DNA of 13,310 nt, from NCBI GenBank assembly GCA_947478985.1, contig CANJYC010000025.1, positions 1 through 13,310 of the forward strand, given 5' to 3'. The DNA comes from Acidobacteriota bacterium (GTDB lineage: Bacteria > Acidobacteriota > Vicinamibacteria > Vicinamibacterales > UBA2999). Below the pieces are notes generated by a model. It was not told where the DNA came from. It worked only from the letters and a program-made list of their open reading frames with translations, and did no database searches. The position numbers were made by a program, and so were the translations under genes. Positions 6,155 through 13,310 of this stretch are shown piece after piece (the stretch's first letter is position 1; every line of letters begins with the position of its first letter).

Positions 6155-7785
6155 CACTCTGATGTTAGCTCGGAGGACTCCTCGCTGGCGTCACTGACCT
6201 CGGCGGCCCCGCTCCGCCGCCCCACCTCCGGCGACTTGAAGCGGCGGACATCGATACCGTGCCCGCGCACCTTGTAGTTGAGAATGCGCTCAGTGGTGTC
6301 GAGCAGCCGGGCCGCCTTCGCGCGATTGCCGCGGGTGGTCTTCAGCGCGTCCTGAATGAGATCCCGCTCGTAGGACGCGACGGCATCGCTGAGCGAGACG
6401 CGAGTCACGGTGCCCGAAGAGTCCGCCGTCTGCAGCGACGGCGGCAGGTGATGCCCGTGGATAACGGCGCTGTCACAGACAAGCACCGCGCGCTCGAGCG
6501 CGTTCTCCAGCTCGCGCACGTTCCCCGGCCAGTGGTACGCCATCAGCATGTCGATCGCCGGCGTCGAGATCCGCTTGATGACCTTGCCGTGCTCGCGCGA
6601 GAACTTGTCGAGGAAGTGATCGGCCAGCAGCAGCATGTCCGCCTTGCGGTCGCGCAGCGGCGGCACGAAGATGGTGAAGACGTTCAGCCGGTAGTAGAGA
6701 TCCTCGCGGAAGGTCCCCTCGGCGATGGCCTTCTCCATGTCCTTGTTGGTGGCGACGATGATCCGCACGTTGACCTTCACCGTGTCAGTGCCGCCGAGGC
6801 GCTCGAACTCGCGCTCCTGCAGCACGCGCAGGAGCTTGACCTGCGTGCTCAGGTTGATGTCGCCGATCTCGTCGAGAAAGAGCGTCCCGCCTTCGGCCAG
6901 TTCGAAGCGTCCCTTCTTGCGGCCCGCCGCGCCGGTGAATGCCCCTTTTTCGTAGCCGAACAGTTCTGACTCAATCAGCGTGTCCGGGAGTGCGGCACAA
7001 CTCACCTTGACGAACGGCTTCTTGGCGCGCAGCGAGTTGTAGTGAATCGCATGGGCGATGAGCTCCTTGCCGGTGCCGGACTCGCCCCGGATGAGCACCG
7101 TCGTGTTCGTCTGCGCCACCTGGGCCACCTGCTCGTACATCTGCCGCGTCGGCCCGCTGGTCCCGATGATGTTCGAGAAGTCGTAGCGCTCGCGGAGCTC
7201 CTGCCGCAGGTGCGTGTTCTCGTCGAGCAGGCGCCGGCGCTCGTCCTCGACCAGCCGCTGCACGTTGAGCGCCTGCGCAATCATGGAGCTGACGATGCCG
7301 AAAAACTTGACGCTGCTGTCGTAGTCGCGATCGCTCTTGAAGCGCAGGTCGACCGCGAGCGCGCCGACGGCCGTGCGCTGCAGCATGATCGGCACGCAGA
7401 TGAAGCTGAGTTCCTGGCGGGTGGCCTCGCCCCGGCGGGCGGCCCGGTTGAGCAGCGCCGGCTCGCGACTCACGCGAGGCACCACGATCGGCTTCCCGCT
7501 CTCGACAACCTTCCCGGTAATGCCCTCGCCGACCTTGTATCGCACCGAGCGCGCGCGATCGTCGAACCCTTCAGCGCCCTCGATGTGCAGCTCACCATCG
7601 CGCAGCAGCGTCACCATGCCACGCACCACGCCGTGGTGGCGGACGAGGATGCCGAGGACCCGCTGGATGGAAGCCTTGAGATTCAGCGTGCCGGAGAGCG
7701 CCTGGCTGACCTCGATCAGGCTCGAGAGTCGCCGCGCATCACGCGCGGCGGTCGACGCTTCGGATCCGGGTTTCGCTGCTGGCAT
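6154..7785 (-). CDS. Sigma-54-dependent transcriptional activator (NifA-type: GAF, AAA+, Fis-type HTH)
   Basis: A 543-residue enhancer-binding protein. Seen in order: an N-terminal NifA-like GAF sensor (about 25-175; SSLIEVSQALSGTLNL, VGEGITGKVVESGKPIVVPR, ELSFICVPI), a linker helix, then the AAA+ domain with Walker A GESGTGKE (234-241), the sigma-54-contacting GAFTGA loop (281-286), Walker B GGTLFLDEIGD (299-309) and FREDLYYRLNVF (360-371). A C-terminal Fis-type HTH follows (about 487-512, NRAKAARLLDTTERILNYKV) and then a Ser/Glu-rich tail of about 30 residues. All elements needed to activate sigma-54 polymerase are present. The start is ATG 7785, with GGAG at 7797-7794 spaced 8 bases away; the open frame continues to a TTG at 7836 but has no support there. 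The signal sensed by GAF is unknown; no nitrogen-fixation genes are nearby. It leads the lipoprotein-transaldolase-carboxylase series. Confidence 0.95.
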   Translation of the reverse strand: MPAAKPGSEASTAARDARRLSSLIEVSQALSGTLNLKASIQRVLGILVRHHGVVRGMVTLLRDGELHIEGAEGFDDRARSVRYKVGEGITGKVVESGKPIVVPRVSREPALLNRAARRGEATRQELSFICVPIMLQRTAVGALAVDLRFKSDRDYDSSVKFFGIVSSMIAQALNVQRLVEDERRRLLDENTHLRQELRERYDFSNIIGTSGPTRQMYEQVAQVAQTNTTVLIRGESGTGKELIAHAIHYNSLRAKKPFVKVSCAALPDTLIESELFGYEKGAFTGAAGRKKGRFELAEGGTLFLDEIGDINLSTQVKLLRVLQEREFERLGGTDTVKVNVRIIVATNKDMEKAIAEGTFREDLYYRLNVFTIFVPPLRDRKADMLLLADHFLDKFSREHGKVIKRISTPAIDMLMAYHWPGNVRELENALERAVLVCDSAVIHGHHLPPSLQTADSSGTVTRVSLSDAVASYERDLIQDALKTTRGNRAKAARLLDTTERILNYKVRGHGIDVRRFKSPEVGRRSGAAEVSDASEESSELTSE

Positions 7786-7835
7786 GTGGGCGGCTCCATC
7801 TGTATGGACTTTCTTGTAGTAACAGAAAATCCACA

Positions 7836-7849
7836 AGACAAATATGTCT
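7836..7849. promoter_or_regulatory. Palindrome AGACA-N4-TGTCT over the putative -10 region
   Basis: A perfect 5-bp inverted repeat, AGACA AATA TGTCT, sits on the candidate -10 element of the sigma-54 activator gene. A dimeric regulator bound here would block polymerase, and autoregulation by the activator's own Fis-type HTH is possible. The arms are short, so chance cannot be excluded. The AT-rich centre contrasts with the GC-rich surroundings. Confidence 0.3.
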
Positions 7850-7867
7850 GAAAGTCGCGCGTGTCAA
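7839..7867 (-). promoter_or_regulatory. Candidate sigma-70 promoter for the sigma-54 activator gene
   Basis: A perfect -35 hexamer TTGACA at 7867-7862 is followed after 17 bases by TATTTG at 7844-7839, a weak -10 (three of six positions). It lies about 55 bases before the ATG at 7785. A second, weaker pair lies just upstream: CTGGCA (7903-7898), 17 bases, TAAACT (7880-7875). The good -35 and correct spacing are direct observations; activity is inferred. Confidence 0.4.
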
Positions 7868-7993
7868 TGGAGGTAGTTTACCGGATCGACCGACGATTGC
7901 CAGCAGTAACATCGCGCACCCGTCGAATGCCGGGCATGGCGCCTCGCGACCAGCTGGCCCCCAGTGCCACCGAGCGCCCGCCTGCGAAGTGAC

Positions 7994-9401
<1,408 letters not shown>

Positions 9402-9408
9402 GTCGCCG

Positions 9409-9885
9409 CTACTGCGTGAGCAGCTGTCGCGCGATCTGGTACTCCCCAAGCTTCACCCAGGTCCGCGAACCGTGCTTGCCAAAGATATCGACCTTGGCAT
9501 CGACGAACTCGCGGTTCTGAAGCATCTGCAGGCGAGGCTGCGTACCGGTATAGCCGAGGTTGGAGCGAAGGACGATCGGGGAGGTGGCCGCCTGCACCGG
9601 CAAGCCATTGCGATTGATGGCGCTCACGAAGTGCTCCCCCCACGCCTCCGTCTCGTTGACGCGGTGGAAGATGGCGTTGATCTGGACGCTGTCGATGGGC
9701 TCACCGGCAACATTCTTCAACCGCAAGGAGATACTCGGCACCAGCTTGTTCTTCTGCCCTTCGACGATACCCGCGTCATACCAGCCGGTGTGCACGTCGG
9801 TGATGGCGACGGCCTTCTCGACATCGATGCTGTGACAGCCGGACAGGATGACGGCGACGAGGAGTGCGGGAATGACGCGAATCAT
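9409..9885 (-). CDS. Small lipoprotein of unknown function
   Basis: A 158-residue protein with a clear lipoprotein signal: MIRVIPALLVAVILSGC, with lipobox LSGC and the modified cysteine at 17. The mature part is mostly beta-strand-like (SISLRLKNVAGEPIDSVQIN, AIFHRV, ATSPIVLRSNLGYTG, VDAKVDIFGK), resembling Ig-like or FxLYD-type extracytoplasmic modules that carry conjugated-domain comparisons such as 'K-N-x-G-x-x-I-x-x-V'. No catalytic motif is seen. The start chosen is ATG 9885, which begins the signal peptide cleanly; a GTG at 9900 would add five residues. A weak -10-like TCTAAT (9897-9892) lies six bases before the ATG. The gene follows the secreted-protein gene by 75 bp and precedes the permease by 7 bp, so it may be translated with the permease. 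A periplasmic solute-binding or structural role is possible but unproven. Confidence 0.75.
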   Translation of the reverse strand: MIRVIPALLVAVILSGCHSIDVEKAVAITDVHTGWYDAGIVEGQKNKLVPSISLRLKNVAGEPIDSVQINAIFHRVNETEAWGEHFVSAINRNGLPVQAATSPIVLRSNLGYTGTQPRLQMLQNREFVDAKVDIFGKHGSRTWVKLGEYQIARQLLTQ

Positions 9886-9960
9886 GTCCCCATTAGACAC
9901 CGCGGTTCGTGGCGGGGTCCACCGTGTGGGTCGGCTGGGGCGGAACGGGCGCGGTCGGGC

Positions 9961-10815
9961 TCAGAATGCGCGGATTTCGACGCGGGCGCGGACCTCTTCC
10001 GGGGTCAGGCGCCTCGCCTGATAGTCAGCAAGGTCACTGCCCCGCACGCGGAGCACCACGGTCATCACATCCGAAGGGTCGCTGGCCACGAACCGGCTCC
10101 CCTGCGCATTATCGCGGGCCGCGACCGTGAGCCACTCGTTGGTGCCGAGCATGATCGAACCGCTGTTCTCGATCATGGCGTCGATGAGCGCGCCCGCCAC
10201 CATCTGCGTGAAGATCTCGCCCGGATCGATCGCCACCGCCCCTGGCGCCGAGGCCGTGGCCGGCTCCGCGCGCCCAACCGACTGTGCCGCCACGGTCGCC
10301 AGCGCCTCCTGTGGTCCCGCCTGGGGCGCGGCCTGTGATGCTGCGGCAACCAGCGGTGCCGGCGCCACCTGCTGCTGAATGCGCCCGAGCGCACGATCCA
10401 TGTCCGCGCGCTGCTGCGGGTCGGTCACGCTCCGCTGGATCTGGGCGCGGAGCTGAGCGATGTCGCGCGAGAACATGGCTGCCGTTTCGTTCATCGTCCG
10501 GAGCGACCAGGCCAGGCTGGGACGCACCCCCGGCACCTCGACATCGAAGAACGCGCCATATCCCTCGAGGCGGAAGCCGCGCACCTGTGGCCCGTCGCCC
10601 GCAATGAGGAGCATGTCGTCCGGCATCACCGCACTCAGCCGGCGACGGAACGAGTCGATGCCGACCTGAACGGCACGCTCGAGGACGCCTTCCATCATGA
10701 AGATCTTCTGCCGGGATCGGACTTGTTCAGCTTCGCCGAGCTGCGCCGGCGTCTGCGCGAATGTGGCCGAGGCGGTCACACAAAGAGCGAGGGCAATCAG
10801 TACAGCACTTCGCAC
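9961..10815 (-). CDS. Secreted protein of unknown function behind an ECF sigma/anti-sigma pair
   Basis: A 284-residue exported protein that I do not recognise. The start is GTG 10815, supported by AGGGAG at 10828-10823 spaced seven bases away; the open frame reaches 10857 but without such support. Seen: a signal peptide (residues 1-20, cleavage likely after TFA before QTPAQ), a conserved-looking globular part (about 25-125; MMEGVLERAVQVGIDSFRRR, MLLIAGDGPQVRGFRLEGYG, FFDVEVPGVRPSLAWSLRTM), an Ala/Gln/Pro-rich low-complexity linker (about 148-195), and a second globular part (about 196-284; GEIFTQMVAGALIDAMIENS, NEWLTVAAR, VVLRVRGSDLADYQARRLTPEEVRARVEI). No enzyme motif or metal-binding cluster is visible. 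It follows the anti-sigma gene by 56 bp. A periplasmic partner or target of that envelope-stress circuit is a reasonable guess from position only. Confidence 0.8.
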   Translation of the reverse strand: MRSAVLIALALCVTASATFAQTPAQLGEAEQVRSRQKIFMMEGVLERAVQVGIDSFRRRLSAVMPDDMLLIAGDGPQVRGFRLEGYGAFFDVEVPGVRPSLAWSLRTMNETAAMFSRDIAQLRAQIQRSVTDPQQRADMDRALGRIQQQVAPAPLVAAASQAAPQAGPQEALATVAAQSVGRAEPATASAPGAVAIDPGEIFTQMVAGALIDAMIENSGSIMLGTNEWLTVAARDNAQGSRFVASDPSDVMTVVLRVRGSDLADYQARRLTPEEVRARVEIRAF

Positions 10816-10822
10816 GATGTCA

Positions 10823-10828
10823 CTCCCT
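10823..10828 (-). promoter_or_regulatory. Ribosome-binding site fixing the secreted-protein start
   Basis: AGGGAG lies seven bases before GTG 10815, a good Shine-Dalgarno match that decides the start codon against longer readings of the same frame. Just upstream on the minus strand, 10849-10831 can form a six-pair hairpin (GGCCGG with CCGGTC, one G-U pair, 7-base loop) ending two bases from this site. The hairpin may modulate translation or separate the gene from the anti-sigma gene. Confidence 0.6.
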
Positions 10829-10871
10829 AAGACCGGCGCGAAACCGGCCGCTTGCATCCACGTACACTCAT

Positions 10872-11645
10872 CTACTGCGGCCGCTGCGATACCCGAATCA
10901 GGTTGTTCAGGTCCTGTCGCTGCTGCTGAATCTCCGCGCCTGCCGTCCCCTCGAACTGGCCGAACACACGCTGAATCCGCGTGAAATCGCTCTGCCGCTG
11001 CACGTCGATATCCCGTACAACCTCGGCCGTGCGCAGCGCCAGCTCCCGCCGCTGCCGCTGTTCACTCTCCTCAATCAGCGCACGAACGCGCGAGAGCAAT
11101 TCGGATTCGGACCCGGACACCGATGGCGACGAGGATGACGACGCCGTGGAGGCCGACACCGGTACGGCTCGCATATTCGACATCTCTGCGCGGAGGCGCT
11201 GTGCGAGCGACTCGAGGTCATCGCGCGAGGCGACGTTGGCGGGCGGAGCAGCCTCCGTCAGCGCTGAAGCCGCGGCTGCGGGAGCCGGAACCACCGAACG
11301 ACCAGAGGTCACACCGCCCACCACGCCCAGCGACAGGCCGGCTCCGAAAATCACAGCCGCGGCCGCCGCCTGCGCCCAGGCCGGCATCGGCTGCTGCCAC
11401 CAGCGTGCGGGACGGACCACTGTCGAGGCACGTTGTTCAGCCACGACACGGAAATTCACGTCCAGCGCCGGCGGTGTCCACGCCGCAAGCTGGAGACTGG
11501 TGGAAGACAGCGTGGCAATCTCCGCGGCACACACCGGGCAGATCGCCAAGTGTGTCTCGATCGCGCGCCGCTCGGCCGGCTCGCACTCGTCATACAGGTA
11601 GGTGACAAGCGCCGCGTTATCCCCGCATTCGAAAATCTGACTCAT
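10872..11645 (-). CDS. Zinc-finger anti-sigma factor with one membrane helix
   Basis: A 257-residue membrane regulator expected to hold the adjacent ECF sigma factor inactive until an envelope signal arrives. Seen: an N-terminal zinc-binding anti-sigma (ZAS/zf-HC2) domain with C7, H32, C36 and C39 in the pattern HLAICPVC, one hydrophobic helix (about 91-112), then a periplasmic part that begins Ala/Pro-rich, has a Ser-rich stretch (about 160-175) and ends in a long, charged, probably coiled-coil segment (about 178-250; LLSRVRALIEESEQRQRREL, IQQQRQDLNNLIRVSQ). The start ATG 11645 overlaps the sigma factor stop as ATGA, so the two proteins are made in balance. The class and topology are well supported; the signal and any protease or redox trigger are unknown. 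Confidence 0.92.
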   Translation of the reverse strand: MSQIFECGDNAALVTYLYDECEPAERRAIETHLAICPVCAAEIATLSSTSLQLAAWTPPALDVNFRVVAEQRASTVVRPARWWQQPMPAWAQAAAAAVIFGAGLSLGVVGGVTSGRSVVPAPAAAASALTEAAPPANVASRDDLESLAQRLRAEMSNMRAVPVSASTASSSSSPSVSGSESELLSRVRALIEESEQRQRRELALRTAEVVRDIDVQRQSDFTRIQRVFGQFEGTAGAEIQQQRQDLNNLIRVSQRPQ

Positions 11646-12235
11646 GTGCGTTTCACCAGTTGCGGTGCCATCTGGCCGTGCTTCTCGAGGTGACGCCGCA
11701 ACACCGTCAGCCCCTGATATAACCGCGTCTTCACTGTGCTCAGCGGCACGCCCTGCAGCTCCGCGATCTCCTGAAACGTCATCCCGTGGTACTCCTTGAG
11801 GATGATCGCGGTCCGCTGTTCATCCGGGAGCAGCGTCATCGCCTCGCCGACGATCTGACTGAGTTCCTTCCGCGCGACCAGATCCTCAACGGACTCGACC
11901 GGCCCGGCCTCGCCGGCCATTTCCACCGGGTCCATGCCTTCGGGCATCTGCTGCACGGGGGCCCGCCGCTGTTTCCGCATCCAGTCGCGGCACAGATTCA
12001 GGGCGATCCGGTACAGCCACGATGAGAACTTCGCCTCACCCTTGAATCCGGGCAGCGCGCGGTAGGCGCGCAGGAACGCCTCCTGGGACACGTCGCGCGC
12101 ATCTTCCTCCCGGCCCAGCACGCGGTACGCCAGGGCAAAGATCGGCCGCTCCCATCGAAGGATGAGCTGATTGAAGCTGTCGACGTCGCCACCCTGCGAG
12201 CGGGTGACGAGTTCTTCGTCGGTCGCGACGGTCAT
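11642..12235 (-). CDS. ECF-type RNA polymerase sigma factor
   Basis: A 197-residue sigma-70 factor of the extracytoplasmic function type, which directs polymerase to a stress regulon once released by the anti-sigma factor that follows. Seen: region 2 (about 18-90) with NQLILRWERPIFALAYRVLG, DARDVSQEAFLRAYRAL and the -10-melting segment SSWLYRIALNLCRDWMRK; an acidic linker (about 97-118); and region 4 (about 128-182) with LLPDEQRTAIILKEYHGMTF and the HTH QEIAELQGVPLSTVKTRL that reads the -35 element. The start is set at ATG 12235 (MTVATDEELV), which fits the family. An in-frame ATG at 12307 would add 24 residues without family character, though it has a partial GGGA upstream, so the choice is not certain. 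Divergent from the HTH-receiver gene. Confidence 0.93.
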   Translation of the reverse strand: MTVATDEELVTRSQGGDVDSFNQLILRWERPIFALAYRVLGREEDARDVSQEAFLRAYRALPGFKGEAKFSSWLYRIALNLCRDWMRKQRRAPVQQMPEGMDPVEMAGEAGPVESVEDLVARKELSQIVGEAMTLLPDEQRTAIILKEYHGMTFQEIAELQGVPLSTVKTRLYQGLTVLRRHLEKHGQMAPQLVKRT

Positions 12236-12400
12236 GGGGTGGATGCTGGCCTCGGGTCCTGTTGCTGAGTAAGACGGCGGCAACCGGCTGGCGGCCTTGG
12301 CCCCCATCTTACGATCCCGGCCGCCGGACCGGTTTCGGCTCTGGAGGCCACTTCCGGGGGGGCAGGGCTTAAGTTTGGCAAAAAGGTGCCGCAGACGGTT

Positions 12401-12406
12401 TACAAT
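12401..12406 (+). promoter_or_regulatory. Candidate -10 element giving a near-leaderless mRNA
   Basis: TACAAT (five of six to TATAAT) ends eight bases before the GTG start at 12415, so transcription would begin at about the start codon. TTGGCA at 12375-12380 is 20 bases upstream, too far for a standard -35. No Shine-Dalgarno lies before the GTG. The 179-bp divergent region 12236-12414 holds this element and a short inverted repeat GGCA-N6-TGCC (12377-12390); I see no clear promoter for the sigma factor. Confidence 0.45.
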
Positions 12407-12414
12407 GGGCGGGC

Positions 12415-13026
12415 GTGTCCCTGAATCTTTCCAGCGACGAAGTTTTTCTCACCACGGAGGAGGTGCTCGAGTACCTCCAGGTGAACCTTCGGACGGTCTA
12501 CCGGCTCATCAAGGCTGGGAAGATTCCAGCGGTTCGAGTCGGACGCCAGTGGCGGTTCCGCAAGCGTGACATTGACGCCTGGCTCGACAGCCAGCGATCG
12601 CGCGACAACGCCGCCCCCCCCGCCGGCATTCCCGCGGCTCAGCCACCACGCACCAGCCGATACCGCGTCCTCGTCGTGGATGACGAGTCGAGCATCCGTG
12701 AACTGCTGTCGAAGACCCTGGCGCTGGCCGATTACGATGTCGATACGGCAGCCGATGCCACGATCGCCCTCGAGCACGTCCGCACGGGCAGCTATGACCT
12801 GCTCATTGCCGACCTGAAGATGCCGGGCATGGACGGTCTGTCGCTCATCCGCCAGGCCAGACGCCTCAAGCAGGACCTGCCGGTCATTATCATCACCGGC
12901 TTCTCGACGGAATCGAGCGCCATCGAAGCCGTCAACCTCGGTGTCGCCGGGTACCTCACGAAGCCGTTCCGTGTTCCGCAGGTGCTTGCCGCTGCCGCCA
13001 AGGCACTGGGCACGCCCGCGGCTTGA
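12415..13026 (+). CDS. Excisionase/MerR-type HTH fused to a response-regulator receiver domain
   Basis: A 203-residue two-domain regulator. Residues 10-58 form a HTH_17/excisionase-like winged DNA-binding domain (FLTTEEVLEYLQVNLRTVYR, LIKAGKIPAVRVGRQWRFRK, DIDAWLDSQ). A Pro/Ala linker (about 62-82) follows, then a complete CheY-like receiver (83-200) with acidic pair D89 and D90, phospho-acceptor D133 in LLIADLKMPGMDG, switch threonine T161 in IIITGFST and lysine K183 in YLTKPF. All residues needed for phosphorylation are there. The order is the reverse of ordinary response regulators, where the receiver comes first. The start GTG 12415 has no Shine-Dalgarno and a -10 element eight bases upstream. 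The stop overlaps the ABC-F start as TTGA. The partner kinase is not in the window. Confidence 0.92.
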   Translation: MSLNLSSDEVFLTTEEVLEYLQVNLRTVYRLIKAGKIPAVRVGRQWRFRKRDIDAWLDSQRSRDNAAPPAGIPAAQPPRTSRYRVLVVDDESSIRELLSKTLALADYDVDTAADATIALEHVRTGSYDLLIADLKMPGMDGLSLIRQARRLKQDLPVIIITGFSTESSAIEAVNLGVAGYLTKPFRVPQVLAAAAKALGTPAA

Positions 13027-13310
13027 TCCAGCTTTCAGACCTTACCAAGTCGTTCGGCGATCGCACGCTGCTCGATCACGTCACGTGGCAGATCGGCGAC
13101 GGCGATCGTGTCGGCCTCTGCGGGCCCAACGGCGCCGGCAAGACCACACTCCTCAAGATGCTCGCGGGCCTGGACGAGCCCGATTCCGGCCACATCATCA
13201 CCCCGTCGGATCTGACGATCGGGTACCTCCCTCAGGACGGCCTGACGCACGCCGGGCGCACCGTGTTCGAGGAGGCATCGAGCGCCTTCCAGCCGCTGCT
13301 CGACATGAAG
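13023..13310 (+). CDS. ABC-F family ATPase, N-terminal part (runs off the right edge)
   Basis: The first 96 codons of a soluble ABC-F protein. Members have two ATPase domains, no membrane part, and act on ribosomes (translation factors of the EttA/Uup/YbiT type or antibiotic-resistance proteins). Seen: IQLSDLTKSFGDRTLLDHVT, Walker A GPNGAGKTT (34-42), GLDEPDSGHI, and the Q-loop YLPQ with Q71, followed by the FEEASSAFQPLL stretch that ABC-F proteins carry after the Q-loop. The start is TTG 13023-13025, overlapping the TGA of the receiver gene; the following residues match the family's normal N-terminus. The second ATPase domain and the linker that would settle the subfamily are outside the window. 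Confidence 0.9.
   Translation, partial: MIQLSDLTKSFGDRTLLDHVTWQIGDGDRVGLCGPNGAGKTTLLKMLAGLDEPDSGHIITPSDLTIGYLPQDGLTHAGRTVFEEASSAFQPLLDMK

Noticed and set aside
5021..6277. A 418-codon plus-strand frame opposite the lipoprotein gene.
   Set aside because: Arg/Gly/His-rich shadow composition, no domain, and it lies antisense to a gene with a clear lipoprotein signal and FN3-like units.
7786..7836. A longer N-terminus (17 extra residues, from a TTG at 7836) for the sigma-54 activator.
   Set aside because: The extra residues are not family-like and have no ribosome-binding site, whereas the ATG at 7785 has GGAG eight bases upstream; the region also overlaps the promoter and palindrome.
12259..12287. 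An inverted repeat GTTGC-N14-GCAAC upstream of the sigma factor start.
   Set aside because: Five-base arms with a long loop are common by chance; no supporting context.
12309..12336. A possible ECF autoregulatory promoter on the minus strand (GAAAC ... CGTA) before the sigma factor gene.
   Set aside because: The spacer is 18 bases instead of about 16, and only short, loosely matching blocks are present. It cannot be told from chance.
12375..12390. A possible sigma-54 (-24/-12) promoter, TTGGCA followed by GTGCC, before the HTH-receiver gene.
   Set aside because: The spacing between the GG and GC pairs is 9 rather than the strictly required 10 bases, and a good -10 element lies closer to the start.

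Overview
The window is a dense, GC-rich bacterial chromosome segment with 12 protein genes and no RNA genes, insertion sequences, integrases or CRISPR arrays. The gene families (a NifA-type GAF/AAA+/Fis activator outside any nitrogen-fixation context, a stand-alone biotin carboxylase plus biotin carrier, a large AsmA/TamB-like protein, an ECF sigma/anti-sigma pair, and an excisionase-type HTH fused to a receiver) suggest a free-living diderm, most likely an acidobacterium of the Vicinamibacteria type. That placement is an inference from gene content and composition, not a search result.

Layout. Ten genes lie on the minus strand from about 12235 down to 1, and two lie on the plus strand from 12415 to the right edge. 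Read in the direction of transcription, the minus strand has two groups. Group A (12235 to 8010): ECF sigma factor, zinc-finger anti-sigma factor, secreted protein of unknown function, small lipoprotein, and an APC-family amino acid permease that ends inside a 7-bp tandem repeat. Group B (7785 to 1): sigma-54-dependent activator, lipoprotein with fibronectin-III-like domains, small transaldolase, acyl-CoA carboxylase carboxyltransferase, biotin carboxylase, biotin carrier protein, and the start of an AsmA/TamB-like membrane protein. Most group B junctions overlap or nearly touch (TGATG, 2 bp, GTGA, GTGA, GTGA). The exception is a 147-bp gap before the biotin carboxylase, which holds a GC hairpin and an extended -10 element. 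On the plus strand a HTH-receiver fusion overlaps the start of an ABC-F ATPase (TTGA) that runs off the right edge.

How the genes work together. The carboxyltransferase, biotin carboxylase and biotin carrier together make a complete biotin-dependent acyl-CoA carboxylase, probably using propionyl-CoA or acetyl-CoA. The ECF factor and its membrane anti-sigma factor form a standard envelope-signal switch, and the exported protein and lipoprotein behind them are plausible targets or partners. The unusual points are the receiver fusion with its DNA-binding domain at the N-terminus, two candidate leaderless starts (TTG at 2601, GTG at 12415), a carboxylase alpha chain that appears split at the BC/BT boundary, a heptamer repeat supplying the permease stop codon, and a palindrome over the putative promoter of the sigma-54 activator.
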